DNA of 64,000 nucleotides from Thermobifida halotolerans. Lineage in GTDB: Bacteria; Actinomycetota; Actinomycetes; Streptosporangiales; Streptosporangiaceae. The DNA is taken from contig NZ_CP063196.1 in the NCBI RefSeq assembly GCF_003574835.2, forward strand, positions 4,092,001-4,156,000, in the 5' to 3' direction. Numbering within the stretch: the first letter of the stretch is position 1; every line of letters starts with the position of its first letter. The notes below the pieces were generated by a model. It was not told where the DNA came from. It searched no databases and worked only from the letters and a program-made list of their open reading frames with translations. The translations under genes were made by a program, and so were the position numbers. This document shows positions 38,653-47,687 of this stretch, one piece after another.

Positions 38653-38955
38653 GTTTTCACCGTACCCAGTGAACCGGAGTCATTCGGGGGACGCGGACGA
38701 TTCGGCGGCGCGTGTTCCGAAACCAATGCCGGGAGGCCAGGCGGGCAGGGCATTCCACCCCAGCATCCCACGGGCTCCCCAGCCTCACGGGGAGGTTCCC
38801 AGGCCACCCGAAGCCCCCTCCAGGGCCGAGGTCACAAGACCCCCGGGGGCAAGGCCACCTGGAGACTCCCCACGGGGTTGGGGTTTCACGACCCCCTCAC
38901 CCGAAACACCCCACAGAAGCGAACACAAGTTCGAAAAAGGAGGTATGCTCCCCCC
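38653..38955. other. Gene-free stretch with C/G-rich short hairpins
   Basis: This is about 300 bp between divergent genes. It has several small hairpins, for example CTCCCC...GGGGAG near 38774-38793 and ACCCCC/GGGGGC near 38838-38850. The AAAAAGGAGG ribosome site of the next gene is at its right end. Nothing else was recognised. Confidence 0.4.
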
Positions 38956-39330
38956 ATGGTCGAACGGCGGTTGCCCCAGGAGTGGCCCGCGGGAGTCCAT
39001 CCCTTCTGGGCCGACGACTTCGCGCAGAGCGCGGTCGAGTGGCTGTTCGGACTGCTTCCCGGCGACTACCGGTTGCACGGGGTGCTGCGCAGGCATCCGG
39101 TGGCGCTGTCCCGACTGGCGCTGCGCCACGTGGCGGCCGGTCTGGAGGCCGCCCGGGAGGGGTACCGGGCCGCCCCGGACGACCTGCGGGACCACCTGCC
39201 CTCCTCCGCCGTCGAGCAGGTCCGGCGCCTCTACCTCACCGAGGGGACACGGCTGGCCGAGACACTGCGCGCCGTCGAGGCCGTGGACCGGGCGCTGCGC
39301 GCCCGCTCCGGCGGATCGGCCGTCCGGTGA
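38956..39330 (+). CDS. Conserved actinobacterial protein of unknown function
   Basis: A protein of 124 residues, mostly helical and soluble: HPFWADDFAQSAVEWLFGLLPG, then LHGVLRRHPVALSRLALRHV and a helical pair to the end. Similar short proteins occur in Streptomyces, but no function is known to me. The ATG lies 12 bp after the AGGAGG core; an out-of-frame ATG at 38945 is too close to it. It converges with the next gene. Confidence 0.72.
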   Translation: MVERRLPQEWPAGVHPFWADDFAQSAVEWLFGLLPGDYRLHGVLRRHPVALSRLALRHVAAGLEAAREGYRAAPDDLRDHLPSSAVEQVRRLYLTEGTRLAETLRAVEAVDRALRARSGGSAVR

Positions 39331-39338
39331 GCGGCCGG

Positions 39339-39893
39339 TCAGGCGGTGACCCGCACCACCACGGCGGTCTCGGCGCCGGTGTTGACCAGTTGCCGCCCGT
39401 CCACACCGCCGAGCACCCGGGTGCGCCCCGCCACCAGTTCCTGCACCGCGAGCAGGTGGCCACCCTCACCGGTGACCACCGCGTGGACGCGTCCGCGCGC
39501 CACCAGCAGCACGTCGCCGTGGACGGGAGGACCCCCCGACCGCACGTCGGACAGCGCGACGAACTCGTTGGGGGCCAGCGCCACCACGGCCATCCGTGCC
39601 CGGCCGGGGGCGTACCGTCGGACGGCGCGCGGCGGACGCTGCCAGTGTCCGTGCCGCCGCGGCCACAGGCGGAGCCGGGTGAGGGCGTCGGCGGCGCCGC
39701 GGGCAGCCGGCACGAGTCGGCCGACGGTGGGCAGGGGCCGGGCGGCCAGGTGCGCGTAACCGCTGCGCGCCCCGGCCATCACGATGTCGCCGATCCCCTC
39801 GGGGGAGGCCGTGACGGCGTTCCCCCGCGTGGGCAGCGGTTCGGCGGTGGAGACGGTGGAAGCGGAAGAGACGGTGGAGAGACCGGACAGCAT
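39339..39893 (-). CDS. Unknown protein with a C-terminal beta domain
   Basis: A protein of 184 residues. The N-terminal 80 residues are basic and probably flexible. The C-terminal 90 residues are rich in short beta strands (MAVVALAPNEFVALSD, VHGDVLLVARGRVHAVV, RQLVNTGAETAVVVRVTA), suggesting a cupin-like or other beta-barrel fold. The family is not recognised. A perfect 10-bp hairpin lies 24 bp upstream of its start, and AAGGA serves as a weak ribosome site. Confidence 0.6.
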   Translation of the reverse strand: MLSGLSTVSSASTVSTAEPLPTRGNAVTASPEGIGDIVMAGARSGYAHLAARPLPTVGRLVPAARGAADALTRLRLWPRRHGHWQRPPRAVRRYAPGRARMAVVALAPNEFVALSDVRSGGPPVHGDVLLVARGRVHAVVTGEGGHLLAVQELVAGRTRVLGGVDGRQLVNTGAETAVVVRVTA

Positions 39894-40445
39894 CGACGGT
39901 GGTCCTTCGTGGTGAGCCGCACCGTCCGCACACGACGGTGCGGCAGCGGCGGAAGTACTGCGGTCCGGAACCGCGGGGCGGCCCGGAGAGAGACGCGCCC
40001 GGGGGCGCGCGGTGAACGGAACCGCCCGCGCGGGCGGGTGGGTTCCGTGGAACGACGCGGATCAGTCGATCAGCGACAACACGAAGGAGCCGAACACAGC
40101 GCACTGGCCACACGTCGGAAGGCCACCGGGGCCTTGCGAACGATGGCTGACTGGAGCGTGACAGTGCGCGGACGCATGTCGTCAAGCAGACCAACCCCGA
40201 GATGTGATGTCAAGCTCGGGACGGCGATCGGAGTGTCGTCTCCCTCATCCCTCCCCTACCCGGAGAAACCGTGGAAACCGGCAGCACGGGAGGTTGTGGT
40301 TCGGAAGAGACCAATGATGGCATTGGGCTTTGCCGAAACCGCCGAAGCTCTGATTGCGTATGGGACGACGGGCGAACGGCACGGGGCGTTCCACGGGACC
40401 GGCGGCCACGCCCCTGGCTTTCGGGATGCGCACCGGAGGTGACAC
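39894..40445. other. Gene-free stretch rich in hairpins
   Basis: This is 550 bp between divergent genes. It contains the hairpin at 39917-39943 (listed separately), a GC-rich hairpin closing GGAACC with GGTTCC around CGCCCGC/GGGCGG (about 40018-40046), and AAGGCC/GGCCTT near 40121-40137. From 40150 to 40330 the base composition is lower in GC, as for promoter DNA of the gene at 40446. No frame is convincing. Confidence 0.45.
39917..39943. promoter_or_regulatory. Perfect 10-bp hairpin or operator upstream of an unknown gene
   Basis: CCGCACCGTC and GACGGTGCGG are exact complements with a 7-bp centre. It starts 24 bp upstream of the start codon of the leftward gene, inside its leader or promoter. 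Confidence 0.5.
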
Positions 40446-41099
40446 GTGGGATACGGCGGAGACTCCCCCTCTGAAGGACTCGGCCCCGTCGCCGTCGTGC
40501 CCGACTCGCTGGGCGCGCAGGTCGTGCGGTTCACGATCCGCTTCCTGGTCGTCGTGGCGTCGGGTGTCATGGGAGCCGGTTTCCTGGGGTGGCAGGCGGG
40601 GGTGCTGGTGGCGGTGCTGGTCGCGCTCAGCTACCTCCTGCTGGCCACCCTCGCTCCCCACCTGCGCGCGCCGTTCGGCCGGGGACGGCTGCTGCGCACC
40701 CTGTACCGGAACGGCTACCACGTGGTCCCGGGAGGGCGGTCCCGGCACGTGGCGGTCGGCGCGGGCGGTGTCTACCTGCTGGAGACCCGGACCTGGCAGC
40801 ACGCGGTCTCCAGGAACGGCGACTCCTGGATGATCGGCGCGCTTCCCGCCGACCGCGCCGTGGAGCGCGTCGGTGCCCACGCGGCACGCCTGGAGCGCTC
40901 GCTGCACCTGGCGGAGAACTGGCCGGGAGTCAGGGTGGTGCCGGTGATCACGTCCGTGGGACGGCTGCCCGAGCCGGTGATGCGTTCGGGTCGCGTGGTC
41001 ATCGCCCGCCCCCGCCAGGCGGTCGAGCACATCCTGGCCCAGCCGACCATCCTCGACCCCCAGGATGTGGACGACATCGCGCAGCGCTTCGCGTCCTGA
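40446..41099 (+). CDS. Membrane protein with NERD-like domain
   Basis: A protein of 217 residues. Two transmembrane helices lie near 30-50 and 53-70. The remainder resembles a nuclease-related NERD domain: RTLYRNGYHVVPGGRSRHVAVGAGGVYLLET, with strands and a conserved-type Glu, then VRVVPVITSVGRLPEPV. The catalytic pattern is not complete enough to claim nuclease activity. The GTG start follows GGAGG by 7 bp. A small membrane gene follows 165 bp later. Confidence 0.62.
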   Translation: MGYGGDSPSEGLGPVAVVPDSLGAQVVRFTIRFLVVVASGVMGAGFLGWQAGVLVAVLVALSYLLLATLAPHLRAPFGRGRLLRTLYRNGYHVVPGGRSRHVAVGAGGVYLLETRTWQHAVSRNGDSWMIGALPADRAVERVGAHAARLERSLHLAENWPGVRVVPVITSVGRLPEPVMRSGRVVIARPRQAVEHILAQPTILDPQDVDDIAQRFAS

Positions 41100-41264
41100 C
41101 GCCTCCGGGAGGACTCCGCGGCTGCTGGGACGCTGCCGCGGGATTCTCGCCGGACTCCGCGGGCATGACTTCCGCCGTTGTGGGCACGCACCTGACCGTG
41201 CTGACGAATTTCATCCCCGTTGTCGGGAAAAACGTCGTGCCCCGACCGGAGAAACCGTAATTTT

Positions 41265-41852
41265 ATGCCCATGACGGACCGTGAGCTTCTCCAGGCTCTG
41301 CGATCGGGTGGCTCCACCACGGCACAGACCTGCGGCCTGCTCTTCGACGCCTACGGCGCGGAACTCTACGAGCACTGCCGGAACACGCTCGACGACGACG
41401 CCGCCGCGCAGAGCGCACTACGCGACACCGTCATCGTCGCCCTGGCGCACATCGGCAGGCTGTCCGATCCCGACCTGCTGCGGGACTGGCTCCTCGCCCT
41501 CGCCGACGCCGAGTGCGCGCGGCACGAGGCGGCCGCGTCGCAGTGGAGGGAACAGGACCACGACGGGAAGCCGCCGCGGGCCGCGCTGACCGGAGTCTCG
41601 TCCGTGACACAGCCCGCGGCACTGCGTGTGCGGGTTCTCAGCGGAGTGATCACCCCGGAACTGGCCGAGTACCGCAGCCTTGTGGCGGCCAGGGGCAATC
41701 ACTTCGACCGGAGGGGTTTTCCACTTCCCGCCTCGGCCAGGCGTTCCCCGGGGCCCTGCTCCTACCTGGTTCCCGGGCTGATCGCCGGCGTCGGCGCGGT
41801 GGTGGCACTGGTCGTCGTACTGTTTCAACTGGTCAGCCGCACGGTTCTGTGA
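41265..41852 (+). CDS. Membrane-tethered sigma-70 region 2-like protein
   Basis: A protein of 195 residues. Residues about 8-85 resemble ECF sigma region 2: LLQALRSGGSTTAQTCGLLFDAYGAELYEHCRN, then TVIVALAHIGRLSDPDLLRDWLLALADAECAR. No region 4 helix-turn-helix is present. A single transmembrane helix closes the protein (about 165-188). Such sigma-like membrane proteins occur in actinobacteria and may act as anti-sigma-like or scaffolding partners; that is inference. There are ATG codons at 41265 and 41271. Confidence 0.6.
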   Translation: MPMTDRELLQALRSGGSTTAQTCGLLFDAYGAELYEHCRNTLDDDAAAQSALRDTVIVALAHIGRLSDPDLLRDWLLALADAECARHEAAASQWREQDHDGKPPRAALTGVSSVTQPAALRVRVLSGVITPELAEYRSLVAARGNHFDRRGFPLPASARRSPGPCSYLVPGLIAGVGAVVALVVVLFQLVSRTVL

Positions 41853-41974
41853 GGAGTTCCTTCTCCCGTGGGTCCGCCGGTTCGGTCCGGACCGGCGCCG
41901 GGGCATGACCTGTCGGCCGATCCGGCCGCCTCGTCACCACGACCGCGCCACCGTTGTCGTCTGTTGTCCGCGGG

Positions 41975-42493
41975 TCAGTCGTCCAACCTGATGTGTGCGT
42001 CGTTCTGGTGTCCGTGCTCGGCGGCGCGCTTGACGGAGTTCCTGATCTCCTGCTCGGCCTCGTGGCGGCCCACCCAGGTCGCGCCCTCGACCGACTTGCC
42101 CGGCTCCAGGTCCTTGTAGACGGTGAAGAAGTGCTGGATCTCCAGCCGCTCGAACTCATTTACGTGATGAATGTCACGAAGGTGCTCCATGCGCGGGTCC
42201 GTGGCGGGCACGCACAGCACCTTGTCGTCCCCTCCGGCCTCGTCGCGCATGCGGAACATGCCGATGGCGCGGCAACGGATGATGCATCCGGGGAAGGTGG
42301 AGTGTTTGAGCAGCACGAGAGCGTCCAGCGGGTCACCGTCGTCACCCAGGGTGCCCTCGATGAAGCCGTAGTCGGCGGGGTAACTGGTCGAGGTGAACAG
42401 CATGCGGTCCAGCCGGATGCGGCCGGTCTCATGGTCCATCTCGTACTTGTTTCGCTCTCCCTTAGGGATTTCGATCGTGACGTCGAATTCCAT
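41975..42493 (-). CDS. ppa: Inorganic pyrophosphatase
   Basis: A protein of 172 residues, type I. It has the signature DPLDALVLL with its metal-binding aspartates (about 54-62), preceded by [18 protein letters not shown], and [30 protein letters not shown] in the C-terminal half. It pulls biosynthetic reactions forward by hydrolysing pyrophosphate. It is divergent from dacB, as in other actinobacteria. Confidence 0.95.
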   Translation of the reverse strand: MEFDVTIEIPKGERNKYEMDHETGRIRLDRMLFTSTSYPADYGFIEGTLGDDGDPLDALVLLKHSTFPGCIIRCRAIGMFRMRDEAGGDDKVLCVPATDPRMEHLRDIHHVNEFERLEIQHFFTVYKDLEPGKSVEGATWVGRHEAEQEIRNSVKRAAEHGHQNDAHIRLDD

Positions 42494-42573
42494 ACTGTTC
42501 TCGGCTCCCCTAGCGACTAATGTCGCCATAGTTCACAGGTTTTTGCGACGTCGACGGAAGGCAGGTACCGGGA

Positions 42574-43962
42574 GTGCGGAACGATCGACTCTGGGCTCTC
42601 CTCACCTTGGCCTTGCTCACCCTGTTCGTGCTGGCCACCAGCCTGGTCGCCCGCGACGCGATCGCTGCGCGCCCACCGGAGACCGTGCCTGTTCCCGTCG
42701 CGGTCGCAGAGACGGTGCCTCTTCCGGCCGCCGCGGATGCCGAGACCGTGGATCCGGCCCGACTCGCGGATAAGCTCGATGATCCCATGTCGCGGTCGGG
42801 CATCGTCGAGGGGCTCTCCGCATACGTCGTCGACGCGGAAACCCACCAGGAACTCTATGCTCACGACGCGGACGAGGAGAGGGTCCCGGCCTCCACCACC
42901 AAGATCGTCACCGCCGTGGCCGCCCTGCACGCCGTGGGCCCGGACGCGCGGATCGACACCAGGGTCGTCCGGGGTTCCTCCCCCGACGAGGTCATCCTCG
43001 TCGGCGGGGGCGACCCCACCCTGACCGAGACCGACGACCCGGACCGCTACCCGCGTCTGGCTTCCCTCGAGGAACTGGCCGCCGGGACCGCGGACGCGCT
43101 GGCCGAGGCGGGCGTGACCACGGTGCGGCTGGGCTACGACGAGTCCGCCTACGCGGGGGACTCCCTGGGCCCCGGCTGGAAGCAGGGCTACGTCGACGAG
43201 GGCAGCACCGCCACGGTGCACGCGCTGATGATGGACTGCGGCCGGATCCAGACCACCGAGGTGTGCGGCCTGCTCGACATCGAGGACAAGTACGGTCCGC
43301 GGGAGACGGACCCGCCGCTGGCCGCCGCGGAGGCCTTCGCCCGGCAACTGGGCGAGGTGGGCATCACCGTGACGGGTGCGCCGCAGGCCACCCGGGCCGC
43401 GGCGGACGCCGAGACGCTGGCGAGCGTGTCGTCTCCCCCGGTGGGGACCCTGGTCGAGAAGATCCTGCTGGACAGCAACAACAACGTCGCCGAGGCCCTG
43501 GCCCGTCAGGTGGCGGTCGTCAGGGGCGAGGAGCCCAGCTTCGAGGGTGCGGCGAGGGCCGTCATGGCGGTCATGGACGAACTCGGCGTCGAGGGTGTGC
43601 GGGTCAGTGACGGCAGCGGTCTTTCGGTGGACAACCGGATCACCGCGCAGGCGCTGGTGGAGCTGCTGGTGCTCTCGGCCGACCCCGCGCACCCGGAGCT
43701 GTATCCGACGCTTTCGGGGCTGCCCACCGCACACGCCACCGGCAGTCTGGACAACCGGTACGCACCGGACGGATCCGCCGGCGCGGGCGCCGGTCTGGTC
43801 CGCGCCAAGACCGGAACGCTCAACGAGGTGAGCTCACTCGCGGGCACCGCCTACACCTCGGAGGGCAGGCTCCTGGTGTTCGCGTTCATGGCCAACCATC
43901 CCGGTGCGACATGGCAGGCCGTCGACATTCTCGCCTCCACCCTCACCGAGTGCGGATGCTGA
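42574..43962 (+). CDS. dacB: D-alanyl-D-alanine carboxypeptidase, PBP4 type
   Basis: A protein of 462 residues. An N-terminal hydrophobic helix (about 7-28) anchors or exports it. The penicillin-binding motifs are present in order: SxxK as ASTTK (near 107), SxN as DSNNN (near 304) and KTG as AKTGTL (near 413). The large insert domain between the first two motifs is typical of PBP4/S13 peptidases. It trims or opens peptidoglycan cross-links. The GTG start follows a GGAAGG site. Confidence 0.93.
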   Translation: MRNDRLWALLTLALLTLFVLATSLVARDAIAARPPETVPVPVAVAETVPLPAAADAETVDPARLADKLDDPMSRSGIVEGLSAYVVDAETHQELYAHDADEERVPASTTKIVTAVAALHAVGPDARIDTRVVRGSSPDEVILVGGGDPTLTETDDPDRYPRLASLEELAAGTADALAEAGVTTVRLGYDESAYAGDSLGPGWKQGYVDEGSTATVHALMMDCGRIQTTEVCGLLDIEDKYGPRETDPPLAAAEAFARQLGEVGITVTGAPQATRAAADAETLASVSSPPVGTLVEKILLDSNNNVAEALARQVAVVRGEEPSFEGAARAVMAVMDELGVEGVRVSDGSGLSVDNRITAQALVELLVLSADPAHPELYPTLSGLPTAHATGSLDNRYAPDGSAGAGAGLVRAKTGTLNEVSSLAGTAYTSEGRLLVFAFMANHPGATWQAVDILASTLTECGC

Positions 43963-44009
43963 GGGGCGGGGCGTCGAGCCGGTGACGGCTCGGATCTCTC
44001 GGTACGCGG

Positions 44010-44357
44010 TCAGGCCGCGGTGGACACCCGCGGGTGCGGGGCGATCATCGAGTTGAGCAGTGCTGCGGCGCCGGAGGGGTCGTTGGCGGGGTGGGTGACG
44101 GTCGTGCCGAACGGTCCGCTCCAGATGAACTTGCCGTCGCAGCACCACACGTTGAGACCGGAACTGGTGGAGACGAAGGCGACGTCGGGGGAGCCCGCCT
44201 GGTACCAGGGCTTGGTCTGGCCGTCGCTCAGTTCGCAGAAGAGGGCCTCGACCGAACGGTCAGCGCGGAACCCGTGTCTGGGGACGCGGCGCACGCGGGC
44301 GGCTTCCGTCAGCTTCACCCGATAGGTCCGTGGATTGTTCAGTCGTGGATGGCTCAA
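44010..44357 (-). CDS. Small unknown soluble protein
   Basis: A protein of 115 residues starting at TTG, supported by an AGGAG site 5 bp upstream. Strands such as GLNVWCCDGKFIWSGPFG suggest a compact beta fold with a CC pair. No transmembrane segment or known motif is seen. It converges with dacB. Upstream lies a 580-bp gene-free region, so it may be under its own control. Confidence 0.6.
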   Translation of the reverse strand: MSHPRLNNPRTYRVKLTEAARVRRVPRHGFRADRSVEALFCELSDGQTKPWYQAGSPDVAFVSTSSGLNVWCCDGKFIWSGPFGTTVTHPANDPSGAAALLNSMIAPHPRVSTAA

Positions 44358-44935
44358 GGCTTCTCCTGCGGGTGGCTTCGGGGCGCCGCGGACCGCGGCG
44401 CTCCTCTCCTCCTTCGGCGGCCACTGGCTGTGTCCGCCGCGGTCGCTCCGCCCACTGGGCGGCGGACGACCGAAGGATCATCCTTCTTTACGAGGAACGG
44501 ATTGCATCGTTACCTCACAGTGATCCTCGAGATCGGGATGCTAGCAGGATCTGCCCGCCGTTAGGAGGGTCTTCGAAATGTAGGCCATGTCACATTGTGA
44601 TCATCTCGCAACCATGACATGGTGAGTGCTTTGCCTGGTCATTGCCTGTTTTGCGGTTCTTCGGAGCCCCTCCGCCCCCTCTCCGTCGGGAGAGTGGTCA
44701 GGACCATTCACACCGTCTTCTCCACACCTGTCGCCCCCTGTGCGCAGGAGGTCCGGAGCACACGGTCCGCCCCGATGCGCCCGCACCCTCCCGACAGACG
44801 TGTTTGATCCCTCATCACGGGGAGCGGACCGGACGGACGCGGACCATGCGTTCCGCGGGAGCACCCCCGGAGCGGACCGTGGTCACGGGAGTACGATCGG
44901 CGCTGTCGCGCGGTCGGCGGGGAACGGGGGGAACG
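44358..44935. other. Gene-free stretch between an unknown gene and the MFS carrier
   Basis: The stretch includes lower-GC promoter-like DNA (44490-44650) and one long dyad (44585-44622, listed separately). No credible coding frame is present in the 580 bp. Confidence 0.45.
44585..44622. promoter_or_regulatory. Long dyad CCATGTCA...TGACATGG
   Basis: Perfect 8-bp arms (44585-44592 and 44615-44622) flank 22 bp that include a TCACATTGTGA dyad. It is in the middle of the intergenic region, about 230 bp from the leftward gene and 310 bp from the MFS gene. It resembles paired operator half-sites. Confidence 0.45.
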
Positions 44936-46234
44936 ATGAGTCTGGAGACGTCGCAGCACACCTCTGGACAAGAAAGATCCGATGACAGGACTACTACTGT
45001 CCGGCAGGTGGCGAGCGAGCCCCCCGGCGGCGCCCGCGCGTGGCTGGTGTGGGGCATCGCGGCCGTCGTCTACTTCCTGGCCATGTTCCACCGTAACGGC
45101 ATGAGCGCGGCCGCCCTGCACGCCCAGGAGCGCTTCGACGTCGGTCCGGCTCTGCTGTCGGCCCTGCCCACGGTCCAACTGGTCATCTACGTGCTCTTCC
45201 AGATTCCCGCGGGCCTGCTCGCGGACCGTCTGGGACCGCGCCGGTCCCTGGTGATCAGTCTGGGAGTCATGGCGGCGGGCACGGTCCTGTTCGCGGTCGC
45301 TCCGGACGTGCGGACCGCCGTCGCGGGACGGCTCCTCATCGGTGCGGGCGACTCCCTGGTGTTCCTCAACGTCATCCGGACCGGTGCCCTGTGGTTCCCC
45401 CGGCGGCACTACAGCCTCGTCAGCGCGCTCACCGGACTCGTCGGCGGACTGGGGCAGCTCAGCAGCGCCGTACCGCTGTCGGCGCTGCTGAACGGAGTCG
45501 GCTGGGAGGTGTCCTTCCTCGGCGCCGGCGCGGTCAGCCTGCTGACCGGCGCCCTGGTCCTCCTGCTGGTCCGTGACCGCCCCGACGGCCGCCCCGCGCC
45601 CTCACACGCCCTCCCGTCGGTGCGGGAGAGCATCGTGGAGGCGCTGTCGCACCGCGGGCCGCGCGTCGGTATGGCCGCGCACGCGGTCATCATGGTGCCG
45701 TTCACCGTGCTGGGGATCCTGTGGGGCTACCCGCTGCTGGAGGAGGGTTACGGGCTCTCCGCGCGTACCGCCGGTCTGCTGCTGACCGGAGCGATGGCCC
45801 TACCGATGGCTCTCGTGCCGTTCCTGGGCCGGATTCCGGGCAGACACCCGAGCGCCCGCAGGCCGCTGGTGCTGGCTCTGGCCTGGACCGTCACCCTCTC
45901 CTGGCTGGGCGTGGTGGCCTGGCCGGGCGGCCTGCCCCCTCTGGCGGTCACCGCGGCGGTGATCGTGGTCAGCGCCTTCGCCACGGTCATGGCTCCGTCG
46001 CTCTCCTTCGACTACGCCCGCGACGGCCTGCCCGAGCAGCGCACCGGGACAGCCTCGGGGCTGGTCAACATGAGCGGCTTCACGTCGGTGATGCTCGGCG
46101 TGGTGAGCGCGGGAGTCCTGCTGGACCTCACGGGCGCCGACGCGTCCTTCCAGTTGGCCTTCGTGCCCATGGTCCTGCTGTGCCTGGCGGCCTCGGTCAC
46201 CATAACGGTGTTGCTGCGACGCCCACGCCGGTGA
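44936..46234 (+). CDS. Major facilitator superfamily transporter
   Basis: A protein of 432 residues with 12 hydrophobic segments after a 35-residue hydrophilic N-terminus. The MFS loop motif between helices 2 and 3 reads GLLADRLGPRRSLV. FHRNGMSAAALHAQERFDVGPALLSAL is typical of the NarK/oxalate-like or sugar-phosphate side of the family, but substrate cannot be given. The ATG follows GGGGGGAAC. A terminator separates it from ispF. Confidence 0.88.
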   Translation: MSLETSQHTSGQERSDDRTTTVRQVASEPPGGARAWLVWGIAAVVYFLAMFHRNGMSAAALHAQERFDVGPALLSALPTVQLVIYVLFQIPAGLLADRLGPRRSLVISLGVMAAGTVLFAVAPDVRTAVAGRLLIGAGDSLVFLNVIRTGALWFPRRHYSLVSALTGLVGGLGQLSSAVPLSALLNGVGWEVSFLGAGAVSLLTGALVLLLVRDRPDGRPAPSHALPSVRESIVEALSHRGPRVGMAAHAVIMVPFTVLGILWGYPLLEEGYGLSARTAGLLLTGAMALPMALVPFLGRIPGRHPSARRPLVLALAWTVTLSWLGVVAWPGGLPPLAVTAAVIVVSAFATVMAPSLSFDYARDGLPEQRTGTASGLVNMSGFTSVMLGVVSAGVLLDLTGADASFQLAFVPMVLLCLAASVTITVLLRRPRR

Positions 46235-46316
46235 GCCCGGCTCGCGGGGAACCGACGCCGCGCGGTCAGGAGGGGCACACCCGGAAGCCCCGACCGAGGA
46301 GGCCGGGGAGCATCGA

Positions 46317-46387
46317 CTCCGGGGAGTTTCCCGTGGCCCCGCCCCGGGAGGCCGGGTGGCCCAGGCCGCCCGGGAACTTCCCCGGAG
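46317..46387. terminator. Long bidirectional terminator between MFS gene and ispF
   Basis: CTCCGGGGAGTTTCCCG (46317-46333) pairs with CGGGAACTTCCCCGGAG (46371-46387) with only two mismatches, a 17-bp stem. The 37-nt loop contains further GC pairings. It lies 82 bp after the MFS stop and 7 bp from the ispF stop. Confidence 0.65.
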
Positions 46388-46394
46388 GTGGGCG

Positions 46395-46859
46395 TCAGCG
46401 CACCCGCACGCACAGGGCCGTGGCGATCGCCGCGATGCCCTCACCGCGGCCGGTGAGACCGAGTCCGTCGGTCGTGGTGGCGGAGCACGAGACCGGCGCG
46501 CCGGCCGCCGCCGTGAGCACCTTCTCCGCCTCGTGGCGGCGCGGGGCGAACTTGGGCCGGTTGCTGATGACCTGGATGGCGATGTTGCCGATCTCGTAGC
46601 CCGCCGCACGCACGCGTTGGGCGGCCTCGGTCAGCAGCGCCACCCCGGATGCCCCCTTCCACCGGGGGTCGGAGGTGCCGAACTGCGAGCCGAGGTCGCC
46701 CAGAGCGCATGCCGAGAAGAGAGCGTCGCAGGCCGCGTGCGCGGCGACGTCGCCGTCGGAATGCCCGCTGACCCCCACTTCGCCGGGCCATTCGAGCCCG
46801 GCGAGGAAAAGCGGACGCCCCGACTTGAAGGGGTGAACGTCCGTCCCGACGCCCACCAT
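46395..46859 (-). CDS. ispF: 2-C-methyl-D-erythritol 2,4-cyclodiphosphate synthase
   Basis: A protein of 154 residues in the MEP isoprenoid pathway. The metal-site motif GVGTDVHPF stands at the N-terminus and [18 protein letters not shown] follows near 33-50. [10 protein letters not shown] and [20 protein letters not shown] are also typical. ATG at 46859 gives the normal start; a TTG six codons earlier is possible. It is 42 bp from carD with no ispD between them, although ispD usually lies there in actinobacteria. Confidence 0.95.
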   Translation of the reverse strand: MVGVGTDVHPFKSGRPLFLAGLEWPGEVGVSGHSDGDVAAHAACDALFSACALGDLGSQFGTSDPRWKGASGVALLTEAAQRVRAAGYEIGNIAIQVISNRPKFAPRRHEAEKVLTAAAGAPVSCSATTTDGLGLTGRGEGIAAIATALCVRVR

Positions 46860-46901
46860 CGGCAGATCGCGAATCAACTCGGTATTTCTTGGTGTGGTTG
46901 G

Positions 46902-47384
46902 TTAACTGGTGAGAACCTCGTCGAGAAGAGCCTCGGCCTTGTCCTCGTTGGTCTTTTCGGCGAGAGCCAGCTCACTCACCAGAATCTGCCGTGCCTTCGC
47001 CAGCATTCGCTTTTCTCCGGCGGAAAGGCCGCGTTCCTTGTCGCGCCGCCAGAGGTCGCGGACGACCTCGGCCACCTTGTTGACATCGCCGGAGGCGAGC
47101 TTCTCCAGGTTCGCCTTGTACCGCCGCGACCAGTTCGTGGGTTCCTCGGTGTGCGGCGCCCGCAGCACCTCGAAGACCCGGTCCAGACCTTCCTGACCCA
47201 CTACGTCGCGAACACCGACCTCCTCGGCATTGTCCGCGGGAACGCGTACCGTAAGATCACCCTTGTCGACCTTCAGAACGAGGTAGATCTTTTCCTCGCC
47301 CCTAATGGTTCGCGTTTCGATAGCTTCGATTCGAGCAGCCCCATGATGGGGGTAGACAACAGTGTCGCCGACCTTGAAAGTCAT
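46902..47384 (-). CDS. carD: RNA polymerase-binding transcription factor CarD
   Basis: A protein of 160 residues. The N-terminal RNA-polymerase-interacting domain starts [20 protein letters not shown]. The C-terminal helical domain holds [17 protein letters not shown], including the conserved Trp that inserts at the upstream edge of the open promoter, and [23 protein letters not shown]. CarD stabilises open complexes at rRNA and many other promoters. Confidence 0.96.
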   Translation of the reverse strand: MTFKVGDTVVYPHHGAARIEAIETRTIRGEEKIYLVLKVDKGDLTVRVPADNAEEVGVRDVVGQEGLDRVFEVLRAPHTEEPTNWSRRYKANLEKLASGDVNKVAEVVRDLWRRDKERGLSAGEKRMLAKARQILVSELALAEKTNEDKAEALLDEVLTS

Positions 47385-47622
47385 GTGACAAGTACCCCTT
47401 CCGCTACTACCAGGATACCACGAACCTGCCACTTAACGCACCTGTCGGATTTGCGAATGCGCAGGTCAATGCCTTAATTGCAGGCTCGACAAAGCGGGCC
47501 TGGGCCGCCTGTCGAAGCATCGGGAAAGCACACGCAACACACCCCAGGCCGCTTCTCCTGATAGCGGTGGGAATCTCCTATTCTACCCGCGGCCCCTCAG
47601 CTCGGCCACGGTTACACGCAGA

Positions 47623-47652
47623 ACGGGGCCGTGGTCTCACCCACGACCCCGT
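47623..47652 (-). terminator. Terminator downstream of phoU
   Basis: ACGGGG (47623-47628) with CCCCGT (47647-47652), and inside them CGTGG (47630-47634) with CCACG (47641-47645), form a bulged 11-bp stem. It begins 35 bp after the phoU stop. Confidence 0.65.
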
Positions 47653-47687
47653 CATCCTCTGTTCGGATGTCTGCTGTCACACGGGGG

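Noticed and set aside
44601-44864. An 87-codon minus-strand frame in the gap before the MFS gene
   Set aside because: It has no ribosome site and irregular codon bias, and it overlaps the long dyad. It is more likely non-coding.
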